From Falsiphaeobacter marinintestinus (lineage in GTDB: Bacteria; Pseudomonadota; Alphaproteobacteria; Rhodobacterales; Rhodobacteraceae): 64,000 bases of DNA. Of the stretch, positions 35,254 to 43,868 are shown piece after piece (within the stretch, counting starts at the first letter, position 1; every line of letters starts with the position of its first letter). Made by a program: the position numbers and the translations under genes. The notes below the pieces were generated by a model. That model ran no database searches and was not told where the DNA came from. It saw only the letters and a program-made list of their open reading frames with translations. Location: NCBI RefSeq assembly GCF_007923355.1, contig NZ_VOGO01000007.1, forward strand, positions 62,001-126,000, read 5' to 3'.

Positions 35254-36911
35254 CGTCCATCCCCCACGATTACAAATGGCGCCCATGCAGAGGGGTGCGC
35301 TAGCGACGGATCACTTTCGTCGGTCAGCATGGATTGCATTGCCAATTGCAGGGCCTTGGCCTTGCTCAGCCCGGACGGGGCGTTGATCAGGTTTTCGAAG
35401 GTTCCGGTTGTCAGACGTGCCGCAGCATCGTCCCGGACCGGCCAGTGCGACACCATGATCGACCGCGCCCCGGCAAACAGAAACGCGCGGGCAAGGCCGG
35501 ACAGACCTTCGGCATCCGGGCGTCCGTCGCTGCCCGCCGTGTTGCAGGCCGACAAGATAACCCAATCCGCATCCAGCGGCAGCGACGAGATTTCCGATGC
35601 AGTCAGCAAACCGTCATCCAGCCCACTCGCCTGTTGCGGTGGGCTAAAGACCAGCGCAGGTTCGGCCAGCCCTTTGATATCGCCAGATAACAGGCCGTGG
35701 GTGGCAAAGACGATGACATCTGCGGTGCCAAGATCCGCAGATTTGACAGCGCCCTCAGTCGCGGCCTTCCCCAGATACAAGTTGCGCTCGGATGCCCCCA
35801 GCGTCCGCGCGATCCGGTTCAGTTCGACCCGCGTGAATGGCAATGGTGCAAGCGCACTGATCCCGTCAGGATCACCGGCCCCGGATCGCATCAGCGCATC
35901 GGCCGAGGTCGTCAAAGCGGTGCCCCGGAAATCCGGATCGCCAAAGCCAAGTAACGAAAGTTGGGTTTGTTTGGGCTTGCCAACCGCCTGCCGGATCAGC
36001 GGCAAGCTGTCGACCGAGGGCAGGCTGGTCAGCGCATAATCCTGAAACAACCAGCGTGTCTGGCGCATGGTCTCAGGATCGTCATCGTCGCCGGGGATCA
36101 GTTCAGACGGTAGAACCGCCAGCGGTAATCCGGACAACGGGCCGTCCATCACCGAATAGATGTGTTTGGTCCCCTCCAGAAACGGGATCAACGGCGCGAT
36201 CAGTTCGGCATATATCAGGAACGCTTCGGTCCTGTTGAACACAGCAATCCGGGGGCCGTCATCTGCCGTGTCCAACGACATCGCGCCGCGCGTCGCAGCA
36301 TTTGGGTCCAGTGTTGCGCGAATGTTGGCCACCTGATCGCTTAGCGACGCCCGCCCCAGGCCAATGCGCAGCCAGGCCGCCGTGGTGGGCGTTATCGCCC
36401 AGGAATACGTGTCGCGTTCACCGCTATAGATGAACAACAGCGCTTCGTCCGGCTCCAACGCATTCTGCGCCTCGGAAATTGACAACGGACGGGGGTGGGT
36501 CAGGCGGTCATGTGCCGGAAAGTCCCGGGCCAACGCGGCATCCACCGTTGCGATCTCGCCCCGGATTGCGTCGATATCACCCGACAACCGCACGGCCAGA
36601 GCATCGGTGTTGGCCTTATCATCGCGCCCCAATGTGGCCAGTTCCGCTTCGGCACGTTGCCGCAAACCGGCAAGGCTTTGACGGCGCCGCAACAGGTCAG
36701 CCAATGGGCCATCCCCTGCAGCGCGGCGGGCCTGCATCTGCTGAATGGCACTGCCAGCGGACGAATAGAACCCCCATTGGGCAGCCTGAAATGCCTCGTC
36801 GATCACCTCGTCAGACGATGTCGCCTCAGGCCGAGGGATCTGGGCCCACACAACCGGTGGGGCAAGGCACGTAAGGCAAAACGCCAGTAATCGCAGGCAT
36901 GCACATGTCAT
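35250..36911 (-). CDS. Exported CHAT-domain (caspase-like) protease
   Basis: This 553-residue protein has a signal peptide (MTCACLRLLAFCLTCLAPPVVWA) and a helical N-terminal half (about 35-150, with a coiled-coil-like LRRRQSLAGLRQRAEAEL). The C-terminal CHAT domain (about 245-550) has the catalytic dyad in place: His405 in VFATHGLL and Cys456 in ILSACNTAGSDG. GLARAFLFAGARSIMVSHWPV is also typical. CHAT proteins are cysteine proteases of the caspase/separase clan; secreted ones in alphaproteobacteria are common but poorly understood. It lies 48 bp downstream of hom and is coupled to the repeat protein. It interrupts the usual hom-glpX order. Confidence 0.9.
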   Translation of the reverse strand: MTCACLRLLAFCLTCLAPPVVWAQIPRPEATSSDEVIDEAFQAAQWGFYSSAGSAIQQMQARRAAGDGPLADLLRRRQSLAGLRQRAEAELATLGRDDKANTDALAVRLSGDIDAIRGEIATVDAALARDFPAHDRLTHPRPLSISEAQNALEPDEALLFIYSGERDTYSWAITPTTAAWLRIGLGRASLSDQVANIRATLDPNAATRGAMSLDTADDGPRIAVFNRTEAFLIYAELIAPLIPFLEGTKHIYSVMDGPLSGLPLAVLPSELIPGDDDDPETMRQTRWLFQDYALTSLPSVDSLPLIRQAVGKPKQTQLSLLGFGDPDFRGTALTTSADALMRSGAGDPDGISALAPLPFTRVELNRIARTLGASERNLYLGKAATEGAVKSADLGTADVIVFATHGLLSGDIKGLAEPALVFSPPQQASGLDDGLLTASEISSLPLDADWVILSACNTAGSDGRPDAEGLSGLARAFLFAGARSIMVSHWPVRDDAAARLTTGTFENLINAPSGLSKAKALQLAMQSMLTDESDPSLAHPSAWAPFVIVGDGR

Positions 36912-36959
36912 TGCCGTCAGTTAATCCGACGCAGCAAGCCATAGGCAAGCTGAAAAGGA

Positions 36960-38246
36960 TCAGACCTGTTCGATCCGCAAAGCCACTGGCACGGTCGCGA
37001 CCACGTCGGTTGTCTTCATTGCGTCCAGCGCCTGATTCAGGGCCGCGCGGGTGGTCTTGTGGGTGACGATCAGAACGGGCGCCGTGGCGTCATCATGGCT
37101 GTACTGCCGCATCCGGTCGATGGACACGCCTGCTTCACCCAACACAGCCGCAACCTTGGCCAATGCGCCGGGTTTGTCAGCCAGCGCCATCCGCAAATAG
37201 TAAGGAGCGGGCAGGCCGGTGCTGGCAGCGGGCGCGTCTTCCAAAGTCGCGGCCGGTTGGCCAAATGTCGCGATGCGCAAACCGCGTGCCAGATCGCAGA
37301 TATCGCCCAGCACGGCGCTGGCAGTCGGGCCTTCGCCCGCACCGGGGCCGCGCAGAACAACCTGTTCCACGGCATCGCCTTCGATCACGACCATGTTGGT
37401 GCCGCCCTCAAGCTGCCCAAGCGGCGAATTCGCAGGCACCAGACAGGGCTGCATGCGCTGCACCAACCCGCGCGGGCTGCGCTGAGCCACCCCCAACAGT
37501 TTGATACGGAACCCCATATCAGCCGCTTGCCGGATGTCTTCGATGGTGACGTTCTGGATGCCTTCAATCTCGATCCCGTCGAAATCGGGTTTGGTGCCGA
37601 ACGCAATGGCGGACAGGATGGCCAGCTTGTGCCCGGCATCAATCCCACCCACGTCCAGATTGGGATCCGCCTCAAGATACCCCAACGCTGCGGCTTCGTC
37701 GAAGACCGTGTTGTACCCCAGCCCGGCACTTTCCATCCGCGTCAGGATATAGTTGCAGGTGCCGTTCATCACGCCCATGACGCGGGTGATTTCGTTTCCG
37801 GCCAGCCCTTCGGTCAGGGTCTTGATCACCGGGATGCCACCTGCAACGGCAGCTTCGTACCGGATAACGCGGCCCGCGCTTTCGGCCTGTTCGGCCAAGG
37901 CTTGCCCATGAATGGCCAACAGCGCTTTGTTGGCGGTGACCACGTCCTTGCCAGCCGCCAGTGCGGCCTCGGTCGCCAGTTTGGCCGGGCCTTCCGACCC
38001 GCCCATCAGTTCGACAAACACATCAACATCGTCGCGCACCGCCAAAGCCACCGGATCGGTCTCCCACGCATAGGACGACAGGTTCACACCGCGATCCTTG
38101 CTCTGGTCGCGGGCGCTGACGGCTGTAATCTCGATCCGCTGCCCCGTGCGGGCCTCAAGCAACGCGGCCTGACGGCGGACGATTTTGACAACTCCGGCTC
38201 CGACGGTCCCCAGACCGGCGATCCCTAGGCGCAAGGCTGCAGTCAT
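36960..38246 (-). CDS. hom: Homoserine dehydrogenase
   Basis: This is a 428-residue protein. The ATG at 38246 with AAGGAA upstream is preferred; the longer reading adds residues not found in the family. It has the NAD(P)-binding GLGTVGAGVV near 10-20, a central catalytic region (GVMNGTCNYILTRM, VGGIDAGHKLAIL, DFDGIEIEGI) and a C-terminal ACT domain (about 350-428) for feedback regulation by threonine. It catalyses aspartate-semialdehyde to homoserine in Met/Thr synthesis. Confidence 0.95.
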   Translation of the reverse strand: MTAALRLGIAGLGTVGAGVVKIVRRQAALLEARTGQRIEITAVSARDQSKDRGVNLSSYAWETDPVALAVRDDVDVFVELMGGSEGPAKLATEAALAAGKDVVTANKALLAIHGQALAEQAESAGRVIRYEAAVAGGIPVIKTLTEGLAGNEITRVMGVMNGTCNYILTRMESAGLGYNTVFDEAAALGYLEADPNLDVGGIDAGHKLAILSAIAFGTKPDFDGIEIEGIQNVTIEDIRQAADMGFRIKLLGVAQRSPRGLVQRMQPCLVPANSPLGQLEGGTNMVVIEGDAVEQVVLRGPGAGEGPTASAVLGDICDLARGLRIATFGQPAATLEDAPAASTGLPAPYYLRMALADKPGALAKVAAVLGEAGVSIDRMRQYSHDDATAPVLIVTHKTTRAALNQALDAMKTTDVVATVPVALRIEQV

Positions 38247-38333
38247 CGTCCGTATTCCTTCATCTTGGTGATCTTTCGACGCGTGGCTTAGCGGTTTCAT
38301 CGGTGCTGCGCAACGGAGAGCCGGGCGTCAAAG

Positions 38334-38642
38334 TCACTCTCCGACGGTTTCTCCAAGCCGGGTGCGCGATTCAGCATCAAGAATTGGCTTGCGCAGTGCG
38401 GCGGCCCGTTGTTCCAACCGGGCGCGGCGTGCGGCCAGCTCGGCATCAACCTCTTCTGCCGTGCCAGCTTGTGGAGTCCTGATGGCCAGCGCGGTTTCGA
38501 TCGGAACAAGCGCCGGATAATCCGCATCCCGTAGCCGTTCCGATATTCCCTCATCCAATTCCGGGATATCGACACAGCCAGACAGGCCCGACGCGAGCGC
38601 GCAAGCCAGCAACAACAGCCGGGAAACAGGTCGAAACAACAT
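38334..38642 (-). CDS. Small predicted lipoprotein
   Basis: This 102-residue protein begins at the ATG at 38642 with a lipoprotein signal (RLLLLACALASGLSGC; the lipobox cysteine is about residue 22). The mature part is helical and charged (EEVDAELAARRARLEQRAAALR). An upstream ATG at 38675 is possible but would give an unusually long leader. It lies upstream of hom on the same strand and is divergent from the TetR regulator. I do not recognise a family; similar short lipoproteins are found next to hom in Rhodobacterales by my recollection. Confidence 0.7.
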   Translation of the reverse strand: MLFRPVSRLLLLACALASGLSGCVDIPELDEGISERLRDADYPALVPIETALAIRTPQAGTAEEVDAELAARRARLEQRAAALRKPILDAESRTRLGETVGE

Positions 38643-38712
38643 TGGCAGACAATTCAGCAGCAGAACCCCGTTCATGCCCGGTGAATCACTTTGACGCAAG
38701 CAGGGGTTTTTT

Positions 38713-38728
38713 CTGAACAGATGTTCAG
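38713..38728. promoter_or_regulatory. Palindromic operator upstream of the TetR gene
   Basis: CTGAACA and TGTTCAG arms (7 bp each) separated by GA lie 14 bp upstream of the TetR ATG and about 70 bp upstream of the divergent lipoprotein gene. The position fits an autoregulatory TetR operator controlling both directions. Not matched to a named motif. Confidence 0.6.
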
Positions 38729-38741
38729 ATACCGTTATCAC

Positions 38742-39329
38742 ATGGCACGCACCGCAGGTTCACATTCAGACATCACCGGCCCACGCATCAACGACGCGGC
38801 CCTGCACCTGTTCGCACGTCACGGCTATGCCGCCGTATCCATGCGCCAGATCGCTGGCGAGGTCGGCGTGCAGGCCGGGGCGCTTTACAACTATACGCCC
38901 GACAAACAGAGCCTTCTGTTCACGCTGATGAAGGACCATCTTGAGCAACTTCTTGCCGCGCGCCGCACAGCGGAAACGCCGAGCGGTGCAATGGCGCAGC
39001 TTGAGGCGTTCACCCGATTCCACATCCGGTTTCACCTTGAGCGCCCCGACGAGATGTTCATCGCCTACATGGAACTGCGCAACCTGACGCCCGAGAATTT
39101 CGAAGTGATCGGGGTGCTACGGGGCCAGTATGAAGACGAACTGGAAGGTATCCTTCGAACCGGCGTCACCGAGGGCGTGTTCTCGATCCCCGACACCAAA
39201 GTCGCGACTCTGGCCGTGATCGGCATGCTGAATGGCGTGACCACCTGGTATCGGGCGGGCGGTCGATTGTCCCTGGATCAGGTCGAAACGATCTATTGGG
39301 ACATGGTGCGTAAAGCCATGGCGGCCTAA
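38742..39329 (+). CDS. TetR-family transcriptional regulator
   Basis: This 195-residue protein starts at the ATG at 38742. The N-terminal TetR helix-turn-helix is clear (about 15-60; INDAALHLFARHGYAAVSMRQIAGEVGVQAGALYNY). The C-terminal ligand domain (about 75-190) contains LERPDEMFIAYMELRNLTPENF, of the TetR_C type seen in acyl-CoA or fatty-acid regulators, though no ligand can be named. It is divergent from the lipoprotein-hom unit with a 99-bp shared region carrying a palindrome. No strong ribosome binding site is seen. Confidence 0.9.
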   Translation: MARTAGSHSDITGPRINDAALHLFARHGYAAVSMRQIAGEVGVQAGALYNYTPDKQSLLFTLMKDHLEQLLAARRTAETPSGAMAQLEAFTRFHIRFHLERPDEMFIAYMELRNLTPENFEVIGVLRGQYEDELEGILRTGVTEGVFSIPDTKVATLAVIGMLNGVTTWYRAGGRLSLDQVETIYWDMVRKAMAA

Positions 39330-39551
39330 GCGCGCAACTGCCCGGTGCGATCACCTGATCAGAGGGCTTTCTTGCAGTTGCGGTGCGGCCTCAAGTGCCC
39401 CAAACTGATTTGGACCGGCGTTAGCAGACCGTGACCAGGGTGTCCGCATGACCTCAGACACGAGAAACGTGTTCCTGCCACGCCTACTGGATCATTCTGA
39501 TCAGCGGCCCACTTCGGCGCTGCAAGATCAATCAACCGAAAGGAGCGCCCG

Positions 39552-40661
39552 ATGCTCATTGTCCTAGGTTTGTATTTCGGCATTGTCTGGCTGGTTTTCT
39601 CCAAGCTGAAACTGCTTCCCTGGAACGGCCTTTCGAAAGGCGTGGTGTATACAGGCGCGCTGGTGATCGCGCTTGTGGTGATCGGGGCGCTTAATCACAC
39701 GACGCCATCCGGGCCAGTTTCGGTTCAGGGCACGGCTATCAGCATTGCGCCGAACGTGGCCGGGCCAGTAACCGAAGTGTCTGTCGAGGCAAATCAATCG
39801 GTGGCCAAGGGGGATGTTCTGTTCCGCATCGACAACACGACTCAGACGGCCGAGGTCGCGCGATTAAATGCAACGCTCGCATCCGCACAATCGGCAGCGG
39901 ACCAATTGGCCACTGACTTGCAGGCCGCCGAAGCAGACATTGAATCGTTACAGGCCCAACTGGTCTTTGGCGTGCAGCGGCGGGATGACTTCATGCAGCT
40001 GGCTGATCGTGGAGCATCGTCCGAGTTCCAGTTGCAAGAAGCAGTCTCGACTATTGAACAATTGGAGGCGGGGCTTCGCGCCGCCCTGGCGCGCAAGGCG
40101 GGCCTTGAGCGGCGCATCGCGGCGCAGATCGATGGGGTTGATGTCGGTATCGTCGAGGTCGAAGAGGCGCTTGTTCAGGCGCAGTGGGCGCTTGATCAGA
40201 CTGTTGTGCGTGCGCCGGCCGACGGCATTGTGACAGGGCTGTCCCTCAGGCCGGGAAATCGCGTGTCCCCTTTGCAAGGCGCGGTCAATTTTGTCATTCC
40301 CGGTGATCGAACGCTTTTTGCCAGCCTGCCACAAAGCAGTTTTCCCAACGTGTCGGTCGGCGATGTCATTCGGGTCGCATTGGGGACTATGCCGGGGCAG
40401 GAATTCGAAGCGACCATTCTGACGATCCCGCCCGCCACGAATGAAGGTACGATTGATGCCAGAGGCGGCCTACCGTCCCTGCAAGAGATCGCGGGTGCTT
40501 CACAATATGTGGTGATTATTGAAGTTCCCGATAACCTGGCCGCCAACGCCGTGCGCCTGGGGGCATCGGGCACTGCGCTGGTGATCACCGATGGCGCAGG
40601 GCCGATCTCGGCATTGGCTGAGATCCTGTTCTGGGTCTCGAAGATGATGAACTACATCTGA
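39552..40661 (+). CDS. HlyD-family membrane-fusion protein (YiaV/YibH-like, two N-terminal membrane helices)
   Basis: This is a 369-residue protein with AAAGGAGCG before the ATG. It has two hydrophobic helices at about 1-18 and 31-48 rather than one. It then has the HlyD/EmrA biotinyl-lipoyl hairpin (GTAISIAPNVAGPVTEVSVEANQSVAKGDVLF, around 60-95), a coiled-coil region (about 95-215) and a second half-motif (VVRAPADGIVTGLSLRPGNRV) near 220. No cognate transporter or outer-membrane partner is encoded beside it. The 222-bp gap before it (39330-39551) shows nothing recognisable besides the ribosome binding site. Confidence 0.87.
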   Translation: MLIVLGLYFGIVWLVFSKLKLLPWNGLSKGVVYTGALVIALVVIGALNHTTPSGPVSVQGTAISIAPNVAGPVTEVSVEANQSVAKGDVLFRIDNTTQTAEVARLNATLASAQSAADQLATDLQAAEADIESLQAQLVFGVQRRDDFMQLADRGASSEFQLQEAVSTIEQLEAGLRAALARKAGLERRIAAQIDGVDVGIVEVEEALVQAQWALDQTVVRAPADGIVTGLSLRPGNRVSPLQGAVNFVIPGDRTLFASLPQSSFPNVSVGDVIRVALGTMPGQEFEATILTIPPATNEGTIDARGGLPSLQEIAGASQYVVIIEVPDNLAANAVRLGASGTALVITDGAGPISALAEILFWVSKMMNYI

Positions 40662-40706
40662 CGATCATGACGCACTGCAGCCCTCGCTGGTCTGAAGGCC
40701 CTGACT

Positions 40707-41618
40707 CTAATGTGCAGGGCGGATGAACGTGCCGTTGCGCAGATCCTTGAACGCTTGCTGCAACTCGGCCTGCGTGTTCATCACGATTGGCCCGTGCCAG
40801 GCCACAGGCTCGTCAATCGGCGCCCCCGAGATCAGCAGAAACCGAACACCCTTCGGCCCGGCCTGAACGGTCACCTCGTCACCGGTGCCGAACCGGACCA
40901 GCGTGCGGTCCCCCGACATGTCCCGGATATTCACCTCTTGCCCGGCGATTTCCTTTTCCAGCAGCACGCCAGACGGAGCAGACGCATCAGCGAACGCAGC
41001 GTCGCCTTCAAAAATATAGGCAAACGCCCGGCGATATGTGTCGATGCGGAACGTCTTGGTCACACCGGCAGGCACCCGGATGTCCAGATATTGCGGATCG
41101 GCGGCGATACCGTCCACCGGACCGGTCTTGCCCCAGAATTCCCCCACGATCACCTTCACACGGGTGCCGTCATCATCAATGATCTCGGGGATATCGCCAG
41201 CCGTCACATCCTGATAGCGCGGCGTGGTCATTTTCTGGCTGCCGGGCAGATTGCCCCACAATTGAAACCCATGCATATGGCCGGTCGCACTGGCCCCGGG
41301 CATTTCCTGATGCAGGATGCCTGACCCGGCCGTCATCCACTGCACATCGCCAGCACCCAGCGTGCCGGTATTGCCCAGTGAATCCTCATGCTCGACTGAC
41401 CCTGACAGCACATAGGTGATCGTTTCGATGCCGCGGTGTGGGTGCCAGGGAAAGCCTTGCAAGTAATCCTCGGGGTTGTTGCTTCCGAACTCGTCAAACA
41501 ACAAAAATGGGTCCAGTTCGGACGGATCCTGAAAGCCGAACGCGCGGTGCAGTTTCACACCGGCCCCTTCCAGCGTCGGTTGGGCGCGGCGGGTTTCAAG
41601 TGTTGGGCGAATGGACAT
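40707..41618 (-). CDS. Pirin-family protein
   Basis: This is a 303-residue bicupin. The ATG at 41618 with GGAGA upstream is chosen. N-terminal cupin motifs are present: PFLLFDEFGSNNPEDYLQGFPWHPHRGIETITYVLSG, with the HPHRG metal ligands near residue 58, and GHMHGFQLWGNLPG near 125. The C-terminal cupin ends near 285. Some pirins have quercetinase activity and others bind pyruvate dehydrogenase or act as redox sensors; the role here is unknown. The neighbouring genes give no hint. Confidence 0.9.
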   Translation of the reverse strand: MSIRPTLETRRAQPTLEGAGVKLHRAFGFQDPSELDPFLLFDEFGSNNPEDYLQGFPWHPHRGIETITYVLSGSVEHEDSLGNTGTLGAGDVQWMTAGSGILHQEMPGASATGHMHGFQLWGNLPGSQKMTTPRYQDVTAGDIPEIIDDDGTRVKVIVGEFWGKTGPVDGIAADPQYLDIRVPAGVTKTFRIDTYRRAFAYIFEGDAAFADASAPSGVLLEKEIAGQEVNIRDMSGDRTLVRFGTGDEVTVQAGPKGVRFLLISGAPIDEPVAWHGPIVMNTQAELQQAFKDLRNGTFIRPAH

Positions 41619-41827
41619 ATCAGGTCTCCGATGCATTTCCGCAGTTGAAACCCAAGATAGTCTGCGCGCCTGACTTCGCAATCTGGACCAATTCACCAGT
41701 CCTGTGCATTTTTGCAATATTCCGGGCTGACCGACCACGCGACATTTCCTAAGGTCAGGCGTCGCAAACAGAAGCGACTGTCGTAATTCTTCCATCAACC
41801 TTGTCGGCAAATCAGCGGAGTGCAGAT

Positions 41828-42784
41828 ATGCAAATTGGATTTATCGGATTGGGAAATGTCGGCGGCAAGCTGGCGGGAAGCCTCGTGCGCAATGGCGTGG
41901 ACATTCAGGTCCACGACCTTGATGCCGAACGGGTGGCCGGATTTGTCGCCTTGGGCGCGACAGCAGGCGAAAGCCCTGAGGACATGATGCGCACTTGCGA
42001 CGCGGTCATCACCTGTCTGCCCAGCCCTGCGGCGTCTGATGCGGTCATGCAGCAGATGCTGGATGAGGTCGGACCCGGCAAGATCTGGATGGAGATGTCC
42101 ACGACGGACGAGGCCGAAGTCAAACGGCTGGGCGCCGACGTCATCGCGCGCGGTGGTGCGGCCGTGGATTGTCCCGTCTCTGGCGGATGCCACCGCGCCG
42201 CCACCGGCAATATCGCGATTTTTGCAGGCTGTGATCGCGCGACGTTCGACCGGATCCTGCCCCTGTTGACCGTCATGGGCCGCCGTGTGCTGCACACCGG
42301 AGACCTGGGCAGCGCCAGCGTGCTCAAGGTTGTGACCAACTTTCTGGCCACAGCCAACCTTGTCAGCTGCGCCGAGGCACTAACCGTTTGCAAAGGCGCG
42401 GGCATGGACCTGAACACCGCGTTCGAAGCGATCCGGATTTCGTCCGGGAATTCCTTTGTGCACGAAACCGAAAGCCAGGTAATCCTGAACGGCAGCCGCG
42501 ATATTTCGTTCACCATGGATCTGGTGGCCAAGGATATCGGTCTGTTTCAGGACGTCGCCGACCGGGCCGGGGTGCCGATTGAACTGAACCCGCTGTTGAT
42601 CTCGATCTTTGCCGATGGGATCGAGCGGTTCGGCCCGCGCGAACTGTCGCCGAACATCATCAGGCGTCTGGAAGAGGTCACAGGGCTTGAGATCCGCGCC
42701 CCCGGTTTCCCGTCCGAAATGACTGATGATGAACCCGAAGAACAGGGCGCCGAGGTTGTCATTCACCGCCCGGCAGCAGAATAG
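41828..42784 (+). CDS. NAD(P)-dependent beta-hydroxyacid dehydrogenase (HIBADH family)
   Basis: This is a 318-residue protein. The ATG at 41828 with GGAG seven bases upstream is chosen. It has the dinucleotide motif GFIGLGNVGGKLAG at 4-17, the substrate motif DCPVSGGCHRA at 114-124 and the catalytic Lys167 in SASVLKVVTNF. Members reduce or oxidise 3-hydroxyisobutyrate, tartronate semialdehyde or related acids. The GNVGG in place of the usual GxMG and the extra C-terminal tail (about 290-318, acidic) set it a little apart. It is a single gene, and the substrate is uncertain. Confidence 0.88.
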   Translation: MQIGFIGLGNVGGKLAGSLVRNGVDIQVHDLDAERVAGFVALGATAGESPEDMMRTCDAVITCLPSPAASDAVMQQMLDEVGPGKIWMEMSTTDEAEVKRLGADVIARGGAAVDCPVSGGCHRAATGNIAIFAGCDRATFDRILPLLTVMGRRVLHTGDLGSASVLKVVTNFLATANLVSCAEALTVCKGAGMDLNTAFEAIRISSGNSFVHETESQVILNGSRDISFTMDLVAKDIGLFQDVADRAGVPIELNPLLISIFADGIERFGPRELSPNIIRRLEEVTGLEIRAPGFPSEMTDDEPEEQGAEVVIHRPAAE

Positions 42785-42844
42785 GGTTCTCGCCGCCCGC
42801 GTTTCCGGGTATGCCCGCCAGCGCAATGGGTGGAGATGCGGACT

Positions 42845-43333
42845 ATGGACGAAGTTTTTGCGACAGTGAGCGCGTCACAGGCCCGACGCTGGACCGGCGT
42901 CGGGATGCTGATGATCGTTGGCGCCGTGGTGATCTACGTCGCGATGGCAACGCCGCCAGCGTTTGAATGGCAGGTGTTTCTGATCGGGACCGGACTTGGG
43001 GCCTTCTGGATGGCTGATCGCATGCGCCGCGCCACCGAGCACAAACTGGAACTGACCGAAACCGAACTGAAATCGACCGAAGGCATCGTTCTGGCCCGGA
43101 TCGAAGACATCAAAACGGTTGAACGCGGCGTGTTCGCGTTCAAGCCGTCCAACGGATTCCTGATCACCCTCAAGACGCGGGGCAACCGGGTCTGGCGACC
43201 CGGTCTGTGGTGGCGGATGGGGCGGCGCATCGGGATCGGTGGCGTGACGCCGGCGTCCCAGACTAAATTCATGTCAGAAATGCTCGCCGCCCAGCTCATG
43301 CAGCGGGATCAGGAATCTGACCACACCACCTGA
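42845..43333 (+). CDS. Conserved two-helix membrane protein with a PH-like domain (hypothetical)
   Basis: This is a 162-residue protein. The ATG at 42845 is taken, with GGAG upstream; an earlier ATG at 42836 is possible. It has two membrane helices (about 18-40 and 44-60) followed by a soluble C-terminal part (about 65-150; LELTETELKSTEGIVLARIEDIKTVERGVF) that looks like a bacterial PH domain as seen in many roseobacter hypotheticals. The function is unknown. The gene overlaps the 3' end of the convergent tadE-like gene by 25 bp. Confidence 0.72.
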   Translation: MDEVFATVSASQARRWTGVGMLMIVGAVVIYVAMATPPAFEWQVFLIGTGLGAFWMADRMRRATEHKLELTETELKSTEGIVLARIEDIKTVERGVFAFKPSNGFLITLKTRGNRVWRPGLWWRMGRRIGIGGVTPASQTKFMSEMLAAQLMQRDQESDHTT

Positions 43334-43863
43334 GGCGCAAAGCGCGGTCTGGTAAAGACGATGTTCTTCAAGTTCTTATCGTCCATGCCGATGTTATAGA
43401 GCGGTATGAATTTGTTGGCAGTTTCGACCAGGATGACGCGTTCATCATCCGGCATTGACGGCAACTGATCCCGAATGTGGCTGATGGTTTCATCGGTGCG
43501 TTCGGTGCCCAGCCCGCGCGTGGCCGACCAGTCCACATAGTACCTGTTATCTTCCTCGTCCCAGCGGATCACACTGATCCGCATGCGCACCTGCGACCGT
43601 GACCGGGTCATGGCTTCCATCAGCTCGACCATGCTGTCGACATAGTCGTCGTTGATCGGTTGCGTCTCGCGCGAGATCAGATCGCTGATCGTATAGGCCG
43701 CTTTCACATTCAGGGTACTTTGGCGGAAGCCGTCAAAGAACACATAAGATGCCATGAAGGCCCAGAACAGGAACGGCATCACCATCACGAATTCGATGGT
43801 CACATTGCCGTCCGTTCCGGACAGGAACGATTTGGCGTACTGGCGAAATTTTACAAGTTTCAT
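43309..43863 (-). CDS. TadE/TadG-like pilus-assembly protein (A)
   Basis: This 184-residue protein has the class-IV-prepilin-like N-terminus of Tad minor pilins: a short charged start, then GNVTIEFVMVMPFLFWAFMASYVFF (about 19-45), followed by a periplasmic domain. The G/E at the junction of charged and hydrophobic parts fits processing or insertion of TadE-type proteins. It follows the other tadE-like gene by 5 bp and is in the same operon as the VWA protein. No tadABC, cpaB-F or flp genes are in the window. Confidence 0.85.
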   Translation of the reverse strand: MKLVKFRQYAKSFLSGTDGNVTIEFVMVMPFLFWAFMASYVFFDGFRQSTLNVKAAYTISDLISRETQPINDDYVDSMVELMEAMTRSRSQVRMRISVIRWDEEDNRYYVDWSATRGLGTERTDETISHIRDQLPSMPDDERVILVETANKFIPLYNIGMDDKNLKNIVFTRPRFAPQVVWSDS

Positions 43864-43868
43864 TGGTT

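Noticed and set aside
37059-38228. Plus-strand frame of 389 codons opposite hom
   Set aside because: It is a long open frame antisense to a well-supported homoserine dehydrogenase; composition (many His, Gln, Asp) is that of a shadow frame.
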